A stretch of 64,000 nucleotides of DNA from Adiantum capillus-veneris (GCA_014529385.2 CM043971.1:88987340-89051339), one strand, 5' to 3'. Shown: positions 1 through 12,048, counted from the first letter of the stretch. Notes: generated by a model not told the origin, from the letters alone. A program made the numbers and translations.

Positions 1-1085
1 ATTGAGGGGATCAAGAACAAGCACCTCAAGAAGCATTTTCACTTGAAAAAGTGTGTGACATTAGATGAGGTAATGTGAGGGAAGCTATCTATTTAGTAGA
101 CAGTTGCATGACCTACAAAGAGGTATCAAAAAATGTGGATATAACTTTGGATGACTCACGAGCTACAGTTAGTGATGTAAATATAGTGCGGACAACATCA
201 ATATAGCAACAAGTGAAAATGGATCATCTTGTAGATGAACATATGAAGAGAATGGATCAGACCTTGAGAGTCCAAAACCATAGAATACCACCATTAGGAC
301 ATTGCTTTATATGTGGAGGAGATCATTCGACGACCCATCAATGTCCAGTGTTTCCACAACATCATCCTAGATAGAAGTGGTGTGCCATTGAGAATAAGTG
401 GACAAATCATACCACTAAGAAATGTTACTACAATAGGGGTCAAGTTAGGAAAAGTACTTCTCAGCCTAACCCACCAGTGAATCCTTAGTATCAATTGAAT
501 AGGCCAGCAGCACCACCGCCAAGATGTGCATCAAGACCAATGAATCCTCAGCTAGGAGTTGAAAGACTGAGACTAGTGTTGGGGTACTAACCACCACTGC
601 TAGGTAAAGACCAGGTATCTATGAGATATGTGTATCCAGAAAAGAATGCTCAGTACGAATATAGTCATATTACTAAGAGGAAAGCTATGGGTACCACCAT
701 GCATACAATCCTAACCCACGTGTGGTTATGAAGTCATATGACCATGAGAATATCGCTTCATCCTCTAAAAATTCTCAGTTATTAAGAATAGGGAGTGTAT
801 CATCAAGCGAAGAGCTTACATTGAGTCACGGAACACTAATGTTCATAACCAATCAAGGGGGGTCTAAAAAAAATGTGTATCCCCAAAGACCATCTACCTA
901 GAAATCGAGACAACAAAGAACCCTAGGACCTGGTTCAAATTTCAAGGAGACCATTTGGCTAGGAATTGCCCAACTGACTAATCTAATGGTGTAAACAAAG
1001 TTTCTAATGTGACTGGTAATGCTTGTGGACATTGTGGTGTTGTGGAAAAAAACATTTGTATCAAGATTGTCCTCAAAACCCACAT
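1..1085 (+). pseudogene. decayed Ty3/gypsy-type gag with zinc knuckles
   Basis: Conceptual plus-strand translation gives a gag-like protein broken by stops and frame changes. It opens with a Lys/His-rich stretch (IKNKHLKKHFHLKKC). A cysteine/histidine cluster CFICGGDHSTTHQC lies near 310-352, then a second Cys-rich segment ending KKCYYN near 375-435, and a third (CGHCG...) near 1025-1075. Such Cys/His clusters are the RNA-binding knuckles of plant LTR-retroelement gag. The element is cut by the window start, so its 5' LTR is not visible. The retropepsin and integrase fragments downstream lie on the same strand in gag-pol order, which supports one decayed element. No usable frame remains; family assignment is by motif style only. 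Confidence 0.6.
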
Positions 1086-2198
1086 AAGGAAGGAAAAGTG
1101 ACGGTGAACATTGTCGAGGTCATGCCCTCTTCAAGTGGTTTTGATTCTGATGAAAAAGTGCCATTGAAGGTGGTAATGAGAGCGCAAGCCAAGTAGAAAG
1201 TGGCAAACGAGAAAATTAGTTATGACTCTAACAAATCTAGGAGTGTGAAATTGTCAAATAAATCTATGAGAGATAGATTTAGAGCTCAATATCATAGGAA
1301 GCTAAAGGCTGTTGCAGCAGCTGAGCTGTCACAGGCTCGAGAGCAACCACAACAATCAACAAGATCTTCATCTAGTGAGATACTAGAAGAAATACCCAAA
1401 ATCAAACAAAAGTAGAGCAAAGCAAAGCCAAAGGATGCCAGCTCAGGAAGTTTGGTCCTAGTCGATAAGAAGTTCAAGCCATTGGAAGAAATTTTGAAGG
1501 CTTATGAAGCGAGACTAGACAACATAGACTATGAAGCATCGGTGGATGACTTATCCTAATGCAAAGATGGAAAGAGGGTGGTTTTTGATGTGCAAATTAA
1601 TTGAGGCTGCTCAAGTGCTTATGGAACCTCCACTAGATATTCCAGCTTAGGCTACGACAACACCTCAATCTAAAGAAACAAACAAGAGAAAGGAAGAGAG
1701 TTTAAATGACACGACTAAATAAGAACCGATGAAAGAAGCTCAGGTTTCAGCTAATGATTAGATTGACCAAAAGATCTCAAACGAGCATGGTGAGAAAGAC
1801 AATAAACAAGGATCCAAGATCCTCAAGGGATTGGGAATGTGATTACTTGTGAAGAAGGAGCGGTTGAACACATGGTAGAGAACATAGCAGATGAATCTGT
1901 TTATCATGTGCCTCCTATCATGCCAGAAGTTAAAGGCAATTGGAAGAACTTTCGGATATAGTCAGAAAGGCTAGAGATGAAAATCAAGCATGGGAATTGG
2001 CACATATTTTTGAAGTCAACCTAAGTTGACAGGGTGTGGTGGACTTTGATATACCACCCAACCGTATGGTGACCAAGGAAAGGGACTTTGATGTACCACC
2101 CAACCGTATGGTGACCAAGGAATGGACAGATTAGAGGATAGTAGAGAGTACATCCTTAAGGAGTTGCCTTCCTACTATATGAGGTAAGATCTGATGTT
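1086..2198 (+). pseudogene. gag-pol linker remnant, charged, with in-frame 42-bp duplication
   Basis: This stretch links the gag knuckles to the retropepsin. A short open stretch at 1200-1412 encodes a Lys/Arg/Ser/Gln-rich basic segment. Later parts are Lys/Glu-rich and full of stops. At 2041-2124 two 42-bp copies lie head to tail; 42 is 14 codons, and each reads DFD(I/V)PPNRMVTKE, so the duplication arose in frame within a coding sequence. I recognise no catalytic motif here. The placement between gag and protease suggests the variable linker of a gypsy polyprotein. Confidence 0.4.
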
Positions 2199-2860
2199 AT
2201 GGTTTTTCCATCTCAAAAAGGAACTCATAAGCCAGTCATAGATTCTCAAGGATTGCAAGAATTTATGTCAACAACGATGAGATACACACTGATGATAGCT
2301 GAACTATTAAAATTCAGACCTCAGATGTGTAGGGATGTTGAAAAATGTCTTAAGAAAATGGGAATCAAAAATTCTATTGAAATCATAGGTCGAGAAGTGG
2401 AGGATTGGAACAAACCCAAAAAGGATATTGAGCAAGTCCCCATAAACAAAGTCGGTGATTATTGCAAAGGTGAAGATGGAAACACCACATTGCCTATAGA
2501 ATACCATGGAGCAAAAACCATAGCTATTTTGGACAATGGTGCAGGTGTTGCCATAGCCACTAAAGGTATTTGGGAACAATGGGGAAAAACGGCTCTTAGG
2601 CAGACACAAATGAGACTACAATTAGCTGACGGTCATATTGAGAAGCCTATTTGAATTTTAGCATGTAGTCATGACTTTTTGTGGAACTGATTATGAGAAT
2701 AAATTTGCAGTAGTAGATTTTGGTACTGAGGATAACTACATAATGTTATTCTAGGAATACCATTCATGTGCCCATTAAAAATGGCTCAAAAGACTAGGGC
2801 TATGACTATATCTACTTGCCCCACATGCAGACCGCTATGCAGATCAACTTGAGAGACCAT
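2199..2860 (+). pseudogene. retropepsin (aspartic protease) fragment of gypsy element
   Basis: An open stretch at 2199-2654 carries a retropepsin-like core: AILDNGAGVAIATKGIWEQW near its C-terminus, then RLQLADGHIEKPI. Translation continues past the stop as FCGTDYENKFAVVDFG near 2680-2730. In retropepsins the active site is D-(S/T)-G; here it reads D-N-G, a change expected to weaken or abolish activity. The hydrophobic strand and the LQLADG and VVDFG blocks fit plant Ty3/gypsy proteases. The protein would process the gag-pol polyprotein. The reading frame is closed by stops, so this is a remnant. Sequence at 2861-3240 has no recognisable reverse transcriptase or RNase H, so most of pol has been lost. 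Confidence 0.6.
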
Positions 2861-3239
2861 AGCTACAGAGATCTACGTAAGACTCTGGTAGAAGAAATCA
2901 ATTTGGCTACAGCTGCAGAATCTCAAATACCGGCATGGTTGAATTCTAAAGCTCGCCTATGGATGTGCAGAGCTTTTGAATGTGAAAGCCTTGTAAAAGA
3001 AGTGTAGAGGGGATAGGTCATTTGCAGATTCTTCTTATATACTTGAACCTTTTTGGCAAGAAAGAATGGAACCCCTAGAGTGGACCCAAATTTTGGCCAA
3101 CTTAGATGTGTGTGGCAATGAGATCACCCCTACAAAATTTTGTGATGAGAATGGTTTGGGCTTCATTCCATTTTGCATGATAAACAAAGAGAAAATGGAT
3201 GACAATGTAACATGAGAGCTAGAGACTAGTGTGCAGTGT

Positions 3240-3600
3240 CTATATATTTAGGATAAGAATTCTATTCCCAAGTGATGCATAAAAAAGTTTCATGAAAAGC
3301 TTGTGAAATCTAAAGTATTTGCACCAAGAGATTATGTGCTTGTTTGTACTCTTAAACAAAAGACAAAGAAATTGAAAAGGCGAGGTATGGGGACATTTGA
3401 GATTCATTTTATATCACCAAGTGGGGCCATAAAACTTTCTACATTGGATGGAGAGGAAATGCCCAATTGGATTAGTGGCAATAGATTAAAAATGTTTCAC
3501 TTGCCATTGACTAAAAAAAACTTGAAAGGGCATATGCAACTAAGAACGGGAATGGCAAGCATGACAAAGTCATTCAAGAGGCACTACAAGAAGCCAAAGA
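3240..3600 (+). pseudogene. integrase C-terminal domain fragment (gypsy)
   Basis: Translation around 3303-3560 gives KVFAPRDYVLVCTLKQKTKK, then RRGMGTFEIHFISPSGAIKL, TLDGEEMPNWISGNRLK and a short tail. This matches the layout of the C-terminal DNA-binding region of gypsy integrases: a G/RD-x-V-L-V strand, a basic turn, a GPF-like MGTF strand and a conserved NWISG box. The catalytic core of the integrase is not visible upstream. Frame is lost after about 3670. It follows the protease fragment on the same strand with reverse transcriptase and RNase H missing between them, consistent with a large internal deletion. Confidence 0.6.
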
Positions 3601-3622
3601 ACGAGCTCCAAAGAGAAAACAA

Positions 3623-4035
3623 ATGCTGGAGGACCTCAAAAAGAAACAAGCTATTCCGCTTTACGAGCTAACGAGCATTGAGGAAGACGAAGAAAGTTTG
3701 GATCCATATATTTCTACAGAGCTAGGAGCCAACATGTTACTTATTCATGTGCTAGTAGATTTTGGTGTGCATATGAATATAATTAGTTGGGATCTGTATC
3801 AGAAAATGCAAGAGTTGGCCCTACAACCATTGTAGGGTTAAATGGGACTGTCAATACTTCCCTAGGTTACATGGAGATTATGTTACACATCCAAGGATTA
3901 CCATGTCCTTACTTATGTGTACTACCTCTAGACTCCTGTGATAGTCAGCTAGTATGGGGTGCACCATGGCAATGCAAATACAACATACATTGCTCAGAAA
4001 ACCAAGTGTATTTCACAGTAGAACATCACGCATGA
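3623..4035 (+). pseudogene. second retropepsin-like domain
   Basis: Two overlapping frames (3623-3832 and 3787-4032) together give a retropepsin-like fold: HVLVDFGVHMNIISWDLYQK, then a G-LNGT...SLGYMEI strand pair and LVWGAPWQCKYNI. D-F-G sits where D-(S/T)-G is expected. A frameshift near 3790-3835 separates the two halves. It lies just after the integrase C-terminus, so it is either part of a different element or an additional open reading frame of the same one. It is distinct from the D-N-G protease at 2.5 kb. Not active as it stands. Confidence 0.45.
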
Positions 4036-4299
4036 CAAATAGCATTTGCTTCCATGGAAGATACCAGGTATCTCTTTGAGGATGATGACAAAAGAACCAA
4101 AGAGTCAACCAATAACACCAATGCAAGACACACAATGAGACATTGCAATGGTCATGGAGGAAACGACACTTACAAAATATATTGATAGCCATAATTATGC
4201 ATCTATAATTGATTTGCCCCATTTAGTGTAAGTATTTGAGACAAAGCTACCTGTTACAAATACCATGTCAACCATTGAAGGCTCAGAAGCATCAAAACA

Positions 4300-4960
4300 G
4301 ACCACTCAAGTCAACCATCCCAAATAAATTTGGATACCAAAGAAGAGACAAGTCAAGGTCACACAAACACAACACCAAACACCATGAAGGTGACAAATAT
4401 GGATATCAAAGGATACCGTAAGAATTGATGGAGGCTTCATTTGGGTGCCAAAAGCCCAACTACAAAGTTTCTCTCAGCAAGATTGAAACCAACCACGATG
4501 TTCACCCACCACTACAAAGGAGGGACGAGCAACCAAGCTCGATCCACCACTAGTCCACAATTCAAGAAAACACAAGTAGTCAAATACAAACAGGTATGGA
4601 TGCCTAAGCAACTTGTTATTGCTCAAAAATTCACACACAACCTGTGGATTTTGAAACAAAAGATTCCAATTCATCCCATGGAGACCACAATCCACAAAAG
4701 TGCTTCAAAGTCACCATAGCACTTGCCAAAGTCAAAACCCACTACAATGGTGTGGCGTCCCAAAATTCCAACACAAATTCAAGCCAAGAAGCAGTTTCAA
4801 CCTTCACCAATTCAAAAGCGCATTGTAGAATTACAACACTTGTTACATGGTACATGCTCATTAACACAGGACCAGGTTAACCTCATCCTAGAATTCCCTG
4901 AAGCACTTTGCTTAAGACCCACTTCCCGCACAACGAGTATGCATACATAGGGTCACATTG
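4300..4960 (+). pseudogene. Lys/Pro-rich coding remnant with WxPK repeats
   Basis: Translation in shifting frames shows a recurring motif: IWIPKK near 4327, IWISK near 4398, IWVPKA near 4438, VWMPKQ near 4592 and VWRPKI near 4750, each within Lys/Gln/Thr/Ser-rich sequence. Spacing is about 40 to 160 bases. I do not recognise a named domain. The stretch ends shortly before a purine-rich tract at 5040-5058 that could be a polypurine tract, so it may be the 3' coding end of a retroelement. Frame changes and stops show decay. Confidence 0.4.
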
Positions 4961-5035
4961 CAAGACCTTGCATAAGACACTGCTTTGACTCCCATGCACA
5001 GCACAACCCTGATGGCTCATTGTCGTTTTGGAGAA

Positions 5036-5172
5036 CTTGAACAAGGAGGGGGGAGGCATTCTGAATGCGGACCTAATGATCAAATGAGAAAAGCGCATTG
5101 TTTTATTGATTTTTGTCTGAATGCAGACCTAATGATCAAATGAGAAAAGCGCATTGTTTTATTGATTTTTGT
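5036..5172 (+). repeat. possible polypurine tract and 56-bp tandem duplication
   Basis: A G-rich purine tract (aacaaggaggggggagg, about 5040-5057) is followed by two near-identical 56-bp units at 5061-5116 and 5117-5172, each starting CTGAATGC and ending TTGATTTTTGT. The purine tract next to a TG-starting sequence suggests the 3' LTR boundary of the decayed gypsy element. No matching 5' LTR is in the window, so this is an inference. Confidence 0.45.
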
Positions 5173-6650
5173 GTTATAATTTTTATTTTAAAAATTTTTG
5201 ATTTTAGGCCCTGAGAAGATGATGTATATCAAGTATAAGGGACAAACGTCCATATATGAGCCCTTAGGTGTGAGTTCTTATGTACATATTCTAGATTTTT
5301 TTTCCACTTATTTTTTTATGTTTTTCTCTATTTTCTATTGCCTTTTTTATTTTCTATAATTAAAAGAAAAAAAACAAGGAAATTACAAGAAAAGCAAGAT
5401 ACATGTACAAAAAGTCTATGAGGTGACAAGAACTATCAGAAGTCTAATTGGAGGTCGTTTGGTCTAAATTCAAAATGGACATAATTTGGTCGTATGAGAA
5501 CCAAACTTGACCTATAGATTAAGGGCATCAAAGCTACCAAATTTTTTGAAGGAATCTCACCAGAAACTCTACATGCAAAGCGATACAAGCAAAGAGGCTC
5601 TTGGATGTCGAAAGCATCAAAGTCACTAAAAGTCATCCAAATGACATTGGAATGGGGTCACAGTTCCTTATACAGCTTCTACATGGCTACTACATCATGT
5701 CCCGCATCATACATAGTGCCATGCTTCAACCTACAGTCTTGGACAATAGTCAGAGCTTCATTCACATGACCAATGGCTAATAGCAACAATAATGGCATCC
5801 GATAGATGGAGTGACACATCAAGTGTATCTCAAGGGAGTATATTTCCATGTTGAATTGATCACATGCCTGAAAATTAGCATATTTGTGTAAGGTAGGAAA
5901 AAAACACAATTTTTTTCCCTCTTAGTTCATTTTTTACCACATTGATTTTTTTATGATACCACAGTTTTGTCCTAGCTTGGATACCCTCGTTTGTGAAGTA
6001 TCACATGCATTGCAAATGCCTATCACTATTTACTTGATATTTTCACCTTGTAATAAGAAAAAAAATGGTCTGATCCTTGCCTAGAGCGACACATCACCAG
6101 AATACAATGGGAATCATGGCCACAGAGGATCAAGTTCATTTGAGGCCAAATCTTCTTACCGAGAAAAAAATCATGTCTTTTCCTACATACATGAAAACAA
6201 CCCCAGCTAGTTTTTTGACTTAATGGCAAGCTTGACATGAGTCCCCAGACCACTTATATAGAGCCAAAGCTCAAAAAGTTCATATCTATTGTGAATAAAA
6301 TCCAAATATGTGTGTATCTAATACTGAAAACCCTTGTTTCATCAAAATCATTGTCCAAGTGTCACCATATTTTCACCATAGCCTATTGTCACAGTGTTTA
6401 TCAAGCTCATGAGGTCAAAATCCAAAGAAAGTCAATATCCATGGTAGATGGGGAAAATTTGCTTTTTTTCTTAATCTTCCATGAATGGAGTTTTTCAAGT
6501 TTTTGTGAATTCTACATGAGTCACATGATCCTTCTAAGTCAATCAAAGAACCAGCAAGTTAAACGGGTGCATAAAGGCATGAAAATTGAAAAAATATTTC
6601 TAAAAAGTCACTTTAGATGCTACCATTACGTGATGGTTTAACAGGAGCTA
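5173..6650. other. no recognised gene
   Basis: AT-rich sequence with homopolymer runs of T and A around 5280-5370. A plus-strand open stretch at 6237-6638 (134 codons) has no motif I recognise and is probably fortuitous. The beginning may be the LTR of the preceding decayed gypsy element. Confidence 0.4.
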
Positions 6651-6654
6651 TGAA

Positions 6655-6930
6655 GACTAACGTCAAGCAATGTCCAGGAGAATAAAGAACTGTAAGGATA
6701 GATTTCCAAGCAAAGAAAACCTTGAGCAAGCAGAAACCATTCTTTCATAGTCGCAAAAAGCACATTGAGATGCATTACCACTATGTCAGTGAGAGGCTCT
6801 CAGCTAGAGACATCAGCTTGGCATATGCTCACACAAGACAACCTTGCGGATCTGTTCAGGAAAGCATTGCCTCATGAAAAGTTTCAAGCTTTTTGCAAAT
6901 ATTTGGACTTACTTCTCTATGTGGACTGAA
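6655..6930 (+). pseudogene. decayed Ty1/copia RNase H and pol C-terminus
   Basis: Translation in two frames gives HSRKKHIEMHYHYVSERLSA and then LADLFRKALPHEKFQAFCKY ending LYVD before a stop. HSR-KHI-hYH-VRE is the conserved end of copia RNase H, and (A)D-(I/L)-F-(T/R)-KAL is the usual pol C-terminal block. A frameshift separates the two. It is followed by a polypurine-like CAAGGGGGATT and a copia-type LTR. The rest of the element is missing upstream. Confidence 0.65.
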
Positions 6931-7008
6931 CATGCTCATAACGCATGAAACTTACCTATATACTCTATGTGCCAGCTCTAGTTCATTGTATCACTCGCAA
7001 GGGGGATT

Positions 7009-7256
7009 TGTTTCCATGTATATGGTAGTCATGTGTTTGAACACATTTAGGACAAGTAGGGTAATTTTTTCCCTCATGGAGAGGTTTCTTTCCCACATGC
7101 TTTGTATATACACCCATCACTCTAGGGCTATCTTAGATTATATTCTCACACTTAGTAATGCACTCTCTATTGTGTGCGTTAAGCTCTCCTTAAGCTTCTT
7201 CTCCATCTCCAACATGTGTGTGCATTCTTGCAACCCTAACTCCAAAAGTGGATAGT
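7009..7256 (+). repeat. diverged copia LTR (3' LTR of the 6.7-kb remnant)
   Basis: Starts TGTTTCCATGTATATGGTAG directly after CAAGGGGGATT at about 6998-7008. It aligns by eye with the LTR at 12016 and 60391 (TGTTACCATATGATGG..., ATACACCCATCA..., GTGCATTCTTGCA). So this remnant belongs to the same copia family as the 10-kb and 58-kb copies, but is more diverged. The right boundary is approximate. Confidence 0.55.
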
Positions 7257-10047
7257 TAAGTCTTTGAATGATTAGATTTTAAAAATAATGGTAATTCATA
7301 ATGAAAATTCTTGGAAAAGATTGACTCTTTTGAATCAATGTAGTCTTTTGAGTTATTTCAAGTAGCTTCAACATGTAAGAAAATGTTTGGCTAGTTTTAA
7401 ACATTATTCTAGTTGGTTGGATACTCACCTTGATGAGGGCTTATAGTTTAGGCAAGAATTCTTTTGGCCAAGACATTATGATGATGAGCCAGTCTCTAAA
7501 TTTGATAATGTTATATTTAGGATTGTATATGAGGATTTACAAATAAAAGTTACAAAAACCACTATTTCAAATGTTGTGGAGGACCAATATGTCAAATGGT
7601 GTGGAAGTGCACAGGTCAAATGCTGAGGAGATCACTATTTCAAATGTTGTGGTGTAGATTATCAATTTACTAACAAGGGAGATACAAATTTCTATTGTTT
7701 ATGTATTTTATGAGCACGTTCACCATTCTGGCATCAATACTAATCAATGAAACATTTTGTTGATGACAACTCAATTTTTTCAAAAGGTCTACCAATTTTA
7801 GAAGATAAACAATCGGTCATAGATGATGTTGATGATAGCATTTGTGAGAGTTATTATGGAAGATGATGTTATAATTTTCAACAGTGTTAACTTTATTACG
7901 CATAGAGAAATAGTGATGAAATCATAGATGATGATTTATCTAAGTTCTCAGGAGGAAGCTTTGAAGAGAATCAATTTGAATGTCTCATCAATAACCAAAA
8001 TGGTGAGCCATTGTCTACCATTCGAGCAACCCTTTCATGGAGTTATGGCTTATTCCCAAAAAAAAAAAACTGGAAGAAATGTTTCTCACTTCTATGGTGT
8101 ATTTGATAAATGAGATGAATCAAAATTTTGATGATCACAATGTGAATGAGGAGGAGCTAGATAAGGTTTCAGGTCAATCTCACTAAAATATGTGTAAGAT
8201 AGCGCGTGAGCTCAGCATAAGGGTTAATTGTTCTTGTATAGTAACAAAAACTATACATACATAAGGGATTTTTATTTGAAATTGTAAAAAAAATTGAGCA
8301 CTTCAAGAAGTTGCAAACACAATGGTTCTGATTATTAGTCAGGATTGATGAGACGATATTAGCAGCTTTCTATTTTCTTAATTGATAGCTACAATAATAG
8401 CATTGAAGTGCTAAGATGATGATTTGATTGGTTTAGAGTGTTTATCAAAGAGTGAATTTTGAAGTTTTTTATTTGTTTGCAAGGGTGTAAATTTTATGAA
8501 AAAAAGGAAGGAAAAATGGAGCAACGGATGACTAGATAGTTGAGGTGGACCAAAGACAAAGCCTAAGGAGGACCAGTTCAAGTTTTTTGAGTGACCCTAT
8601 AAATACTAAGTACTCTTGTTGTCAAGGTGCTCCACTCTATAAGCCTAATATTTTGTGAGACCTATATTGTTTTATTCTTGAGTGCTCTAATGGTGTCTCC
8701 ACTACTATGTATATAAGAATGGCTATGTCTGAAGAGTTTGGTTAGCTTGTTTTGTATGTTTCATATTTTGTTTGTATCTTTAATCTACATAGGTTTCAAT
8801 ATTACATTTATTGTCCTATTTGACTAATTTTCAAGAACATCTATCCTTCCTTTTTCGATGCTTGCAAGGTTTCTTAGTCAAACATTTGCAATTTATAGTC
8901 TTACTAATATAGAGAATTTTGTGTCCTTAAAATGATCATGAAGCCTAGATGGCACTTAGCTTTCACATATGTAAAAGAGAAGGCCTCTGAGAACCAGATT
9001 AGTATACCCAAGCTTTTGTATGTTGATATTTAACAACACTTTGGATGAAGGGCCCATTCCTAGTGCTTCTTTTCTAATGGAATCCTAGCTAGAGAAAAGG
9101 AAGGATGGATGTCAACCTGATTGCATTGTTGCTCCACCTCTTGGAGATGCCACACCAAAGTCCATAGATTATCCTTCATGGCTTTATATGGTAAAAATGG
9201 ATTGTTGAAGAGGTTCAAGAAAAGAGAAGCAGGCAAGATGGCTCTCCAAAAAAGACAAAGATCTCTCTCCCCCCCCCCCCCCAATTATCATATTGTGAGG
9301 GGTAGTGATGACGTGGAGGGTCTTTTAAAGACAAATGGGTCTGAAAGCGCAAAGCCAAGAAAATCACATGCAACATATGAGAAGGTTTTGATAGTGCCAT
9401 TGAATGGTATGGGTAGACTGGTAGAAGCCGGTATGCCTTTCTAGAAACCTTTGTGCATTCAAGTTTAGCTAGTGTAAGGGCAAAACATTGAGAAGAGGCC
9501 TTTCTACCTTTATGTCTTCCAGTTTTCTAATCAAAATTTATTTGATTTTCACCTATTTGCAAAATTGTCAAGTTTAGCTAGTGTAAGAGAAAAAGATGGA
9601 CTAGAAACCTATCTACCTTCATGTATTCAAGTTTTTTAATCAAAATTTGTTTTCACCTATTTTTGAAATTGTGAATTGATGTAATAAGATAGGAAAACAA
9701 GGTAGTTATGGGGTTTTAGGATCATAAGTTGGGCATTTCTTTACTAACATATGTTTTTCCCATCTAGGATTGTTATGTTTTTGTGTCATCCAAGTGTTCT
9801 TTGTAGCATCACAATCCTAGTTGGCCATGAACACACATATATAGTTGAGAATCCACATCAAAAAATGTGTGAGTACATTAAAGCTCACACTCAGTACCTA
9901 GGTATGCAAAGTGGGTACACATGATCTTGCATGTACCCACCTTGATTAGTTGAGATGTTGTTTTTGTGGAAGATGTAGTTTGGACACTGGTAGCATGTAA
10001 CAAGCAGATAGATGCGACCTCATAAAATGTATATGATACATTCATTA
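7257..10047. other. no recognised gene
   Basis: AT-rich spacer. Short open stretches (for example 7928-8110 and 9121-9441, both plus) show no motif I recognise. A run of about 12 C residues lies at 9271-9282. The sequence has the texture of decayed repeats, but I could not name them. Confidence 0.4.
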
Positions 10048-10203
10048 CATATGTTTAGTGGTGGATATAAATATGAGTCCTAATGAGGAACATGTAATTC
10101 TAATCAGGAACATGTAAAGCCTATATATTTTTTAAATGTTTAGTGGTGGGAGTGTAAACATAAGTCCTAATGAGGAATGTGTAAAGTCCATATAGTTTTA
10201 AAT
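10048..10203. repeat. imperfect tandem duplication
   Basis: Two copies of a unit beginning TGTTTAGTGGTGG and containing AGTCCTAATGAGGAA and GTAAAG(C/T)C(T/C)ATATA lie head to tail at about 10048-10137 and 10138-10203. The first copy holds an extra internal repeat of GGAACATGTAA. It sits just outside the left edge of the decayed copia fragment. Confidence 0.5.
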
Positions 10204-10227
10204 AACATTATATATTAGCAAATTTAT

Positions 10228-11939
10228 AATACAGCTATGTTGTTTATGATCGATGAAGATAGGGCTGAAAATGAGTAGGCTAAATTTATGCCACAATGTT
10301 TGGGCAAACTTTGTGTGATAGAAGATTAGGTGCACCTTTGTCTCCTTGTATTCATTCACGTTCTCACCATGTCTCTTATGCACCAATGTCAAGTTTTATT
10401 GTACCTAGTATGTATGATGAGAAAGCCTTTGTCATTGAATGAAGCACAAAATTTAAAGGATTGGTTGGGTAAAATGCAATTTGAGCATGATGCTATTATG
10501 AAGAATGGTATGTGTTCTTTGTGTGATGCCTCTCGTAAAAAAGACCATTGGTACTAAGTGGTTTTTCAATCTGAAATGTAAGCTTGATGGTATTGTTGAT
10601 CAATATAATGTTCACTTATGAAAAAAGATTATGCTTCAAAAAAGGGGATTGATTTTCACAAGACTTTTGTTCTCACTTGTCATACAAGTACCATTCGTAA
10701 CATTTGTGCATTGGTAAATCATAATGATAGGAATATACAGGAGGTTGGGTATAAAGAACGACATTTTGAATAGCACAGCTTCGTGGCTTTGTACTGGAAG
10801 GGAAACAAGGAGTACACGCTTCAAATAGCTTTGTATGGTTTGAAGCAAGCTCTGTGTGCTTGGTATGAAAAGATGCATGCTTATTTTGCTACACACGGCT
10901 TTCAAAATAGTCCAATCAAACGCACTTGTGTGTCAAGAGTGCAGATGATCACTTATGAACTTGTGCCCTATGTTGATGACTTGTTGCTCATGGACCAAAT
11001 GAAGGACATATTGCTAATTTTAAGGGTGATTTGAATGTCTTTTTGAAATAATATACTTGGGATTTTTGCACCATTGTTTGGACAGACAATGTAAGCCACT
11101 TGATGGAGATATTGCTTTGTGTCAAAACAAGGTACATTGAGGCATTGTTATATGGATTTGGCCTTGAAGATTGCAAGTATGTTGCTAGTCCTATGGAGGT
11201 AGGCTTGAAGCTTAGTCTTCATGATGTTGGAGATTACTTTGATGGCTTTCTCCATCAGTAGGCTTAGCTACCTTGTTTAGTATGCATTACAAGGCCACAT
11301 ATTTAGCATGAAGTCTTGTGAGTGAGCAGATATATGCATAGCCGAAGGTCTATCCAGTGGAAGGCAATTAAGGAGTCTTTCGTTATTTGAGTGAAACGTC
11401 ACATCTTAAATTGTTAATCCCAAGGAGGGATCATTGACGCCAAATTTACATAATTTTTCAAACTTGGATTGGGCTAGTTGCTATGACATATGAGTGTCCA
11501 CTAGTGGTTTTTCTATGATCCATGAGTGTCCACTAGTGGCTTTTGTGTCATACGAGGCAACTCATACATATCTTGATTAAGCAAGAAACAGCTTGCAATG
11601 GCCACTTCTAGTTGTGAAGCTTACTATGGGATAGGTTTCATAGCTATTGCTGAGTGTGTTTTGCTCAAAAACCTTTTGACTAACTTAGGTGTTGGACATC
11701 AATATGTTGCCACCACTATCTTCACTAACAATCAAACTGCTTTGGCAGTTGCAAAGAACCCAGTGTTAAAAGATCGCACAAATCACATCAAGGTTCATAT
11801 CATTATGTTAGAGAGGGACTCTCTTATGGAGAGTCAACTTGGCTTATGTGCTTACGCAGAACAACCCTCTGTCTCTCTACCTCGTGAGAAGTTTGAAGCT
11901 TTATGCAAATTTTTGAGATTAGTTCCCTTTGTGGCCTGA
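10228..11939 (+). pseudogene. decayed Ty1/copia reverse transcriptase - RNase H, copy 1
   Basis: Segments of copia pol appear in order. KGIDFHKTF lies near 10640. LYGLKQALCAWYEKMHAYF and PYVDDLLLMDQ, carrying an intact YVDD, lie at 10783-11031. An RNase H tail lies at 11598-11936 (SSCEAYYGI, TNNQTALAVAKNPV, DRTNHIKVH). Stops and frameshifts fall between the blocks. A closely similar copy lies at 58573-60314; relative to it, copy 1 lacks about 24 bases near 10770. The 5' LTR, gag and integrase are absent. A polypurine-like CTGGGGGATATT and the LTR start at 12016 follow. It is a dead fragment that would have encoded the polymerase of a copia retrotransposon. Confidence 0.75.
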
Positions 11940-12015
11940 TTACATAGGGTCTAGCACTTCCCTATACACGAATGATAGCACATGTTCATCACATCCCTAG
12001 TGCCTGGGGGATATT

Positions 12016-12048
12016 TGTTACCATATGATGGTCATGATATGTGTGAAC
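12016..12048 (+). repeat. left part of 3' LTR of decayed copia copy 1, split by insertion
   Basis: Begins TGTTACCATATGATGG after the polypurine-like CCTGGGGGATATT. It is cut at 12048 by the complete copia element. Its last five bases TGAAC are repeated at 17635-17639, where the LTR resumes. Confidence 0.8.

Noticed and set aside
9271-9282. Poly(C) run as a regulatory element
   Set aside because: A lone homopolymer without conserved context; probably replication slippage or sequencing uncertainty.
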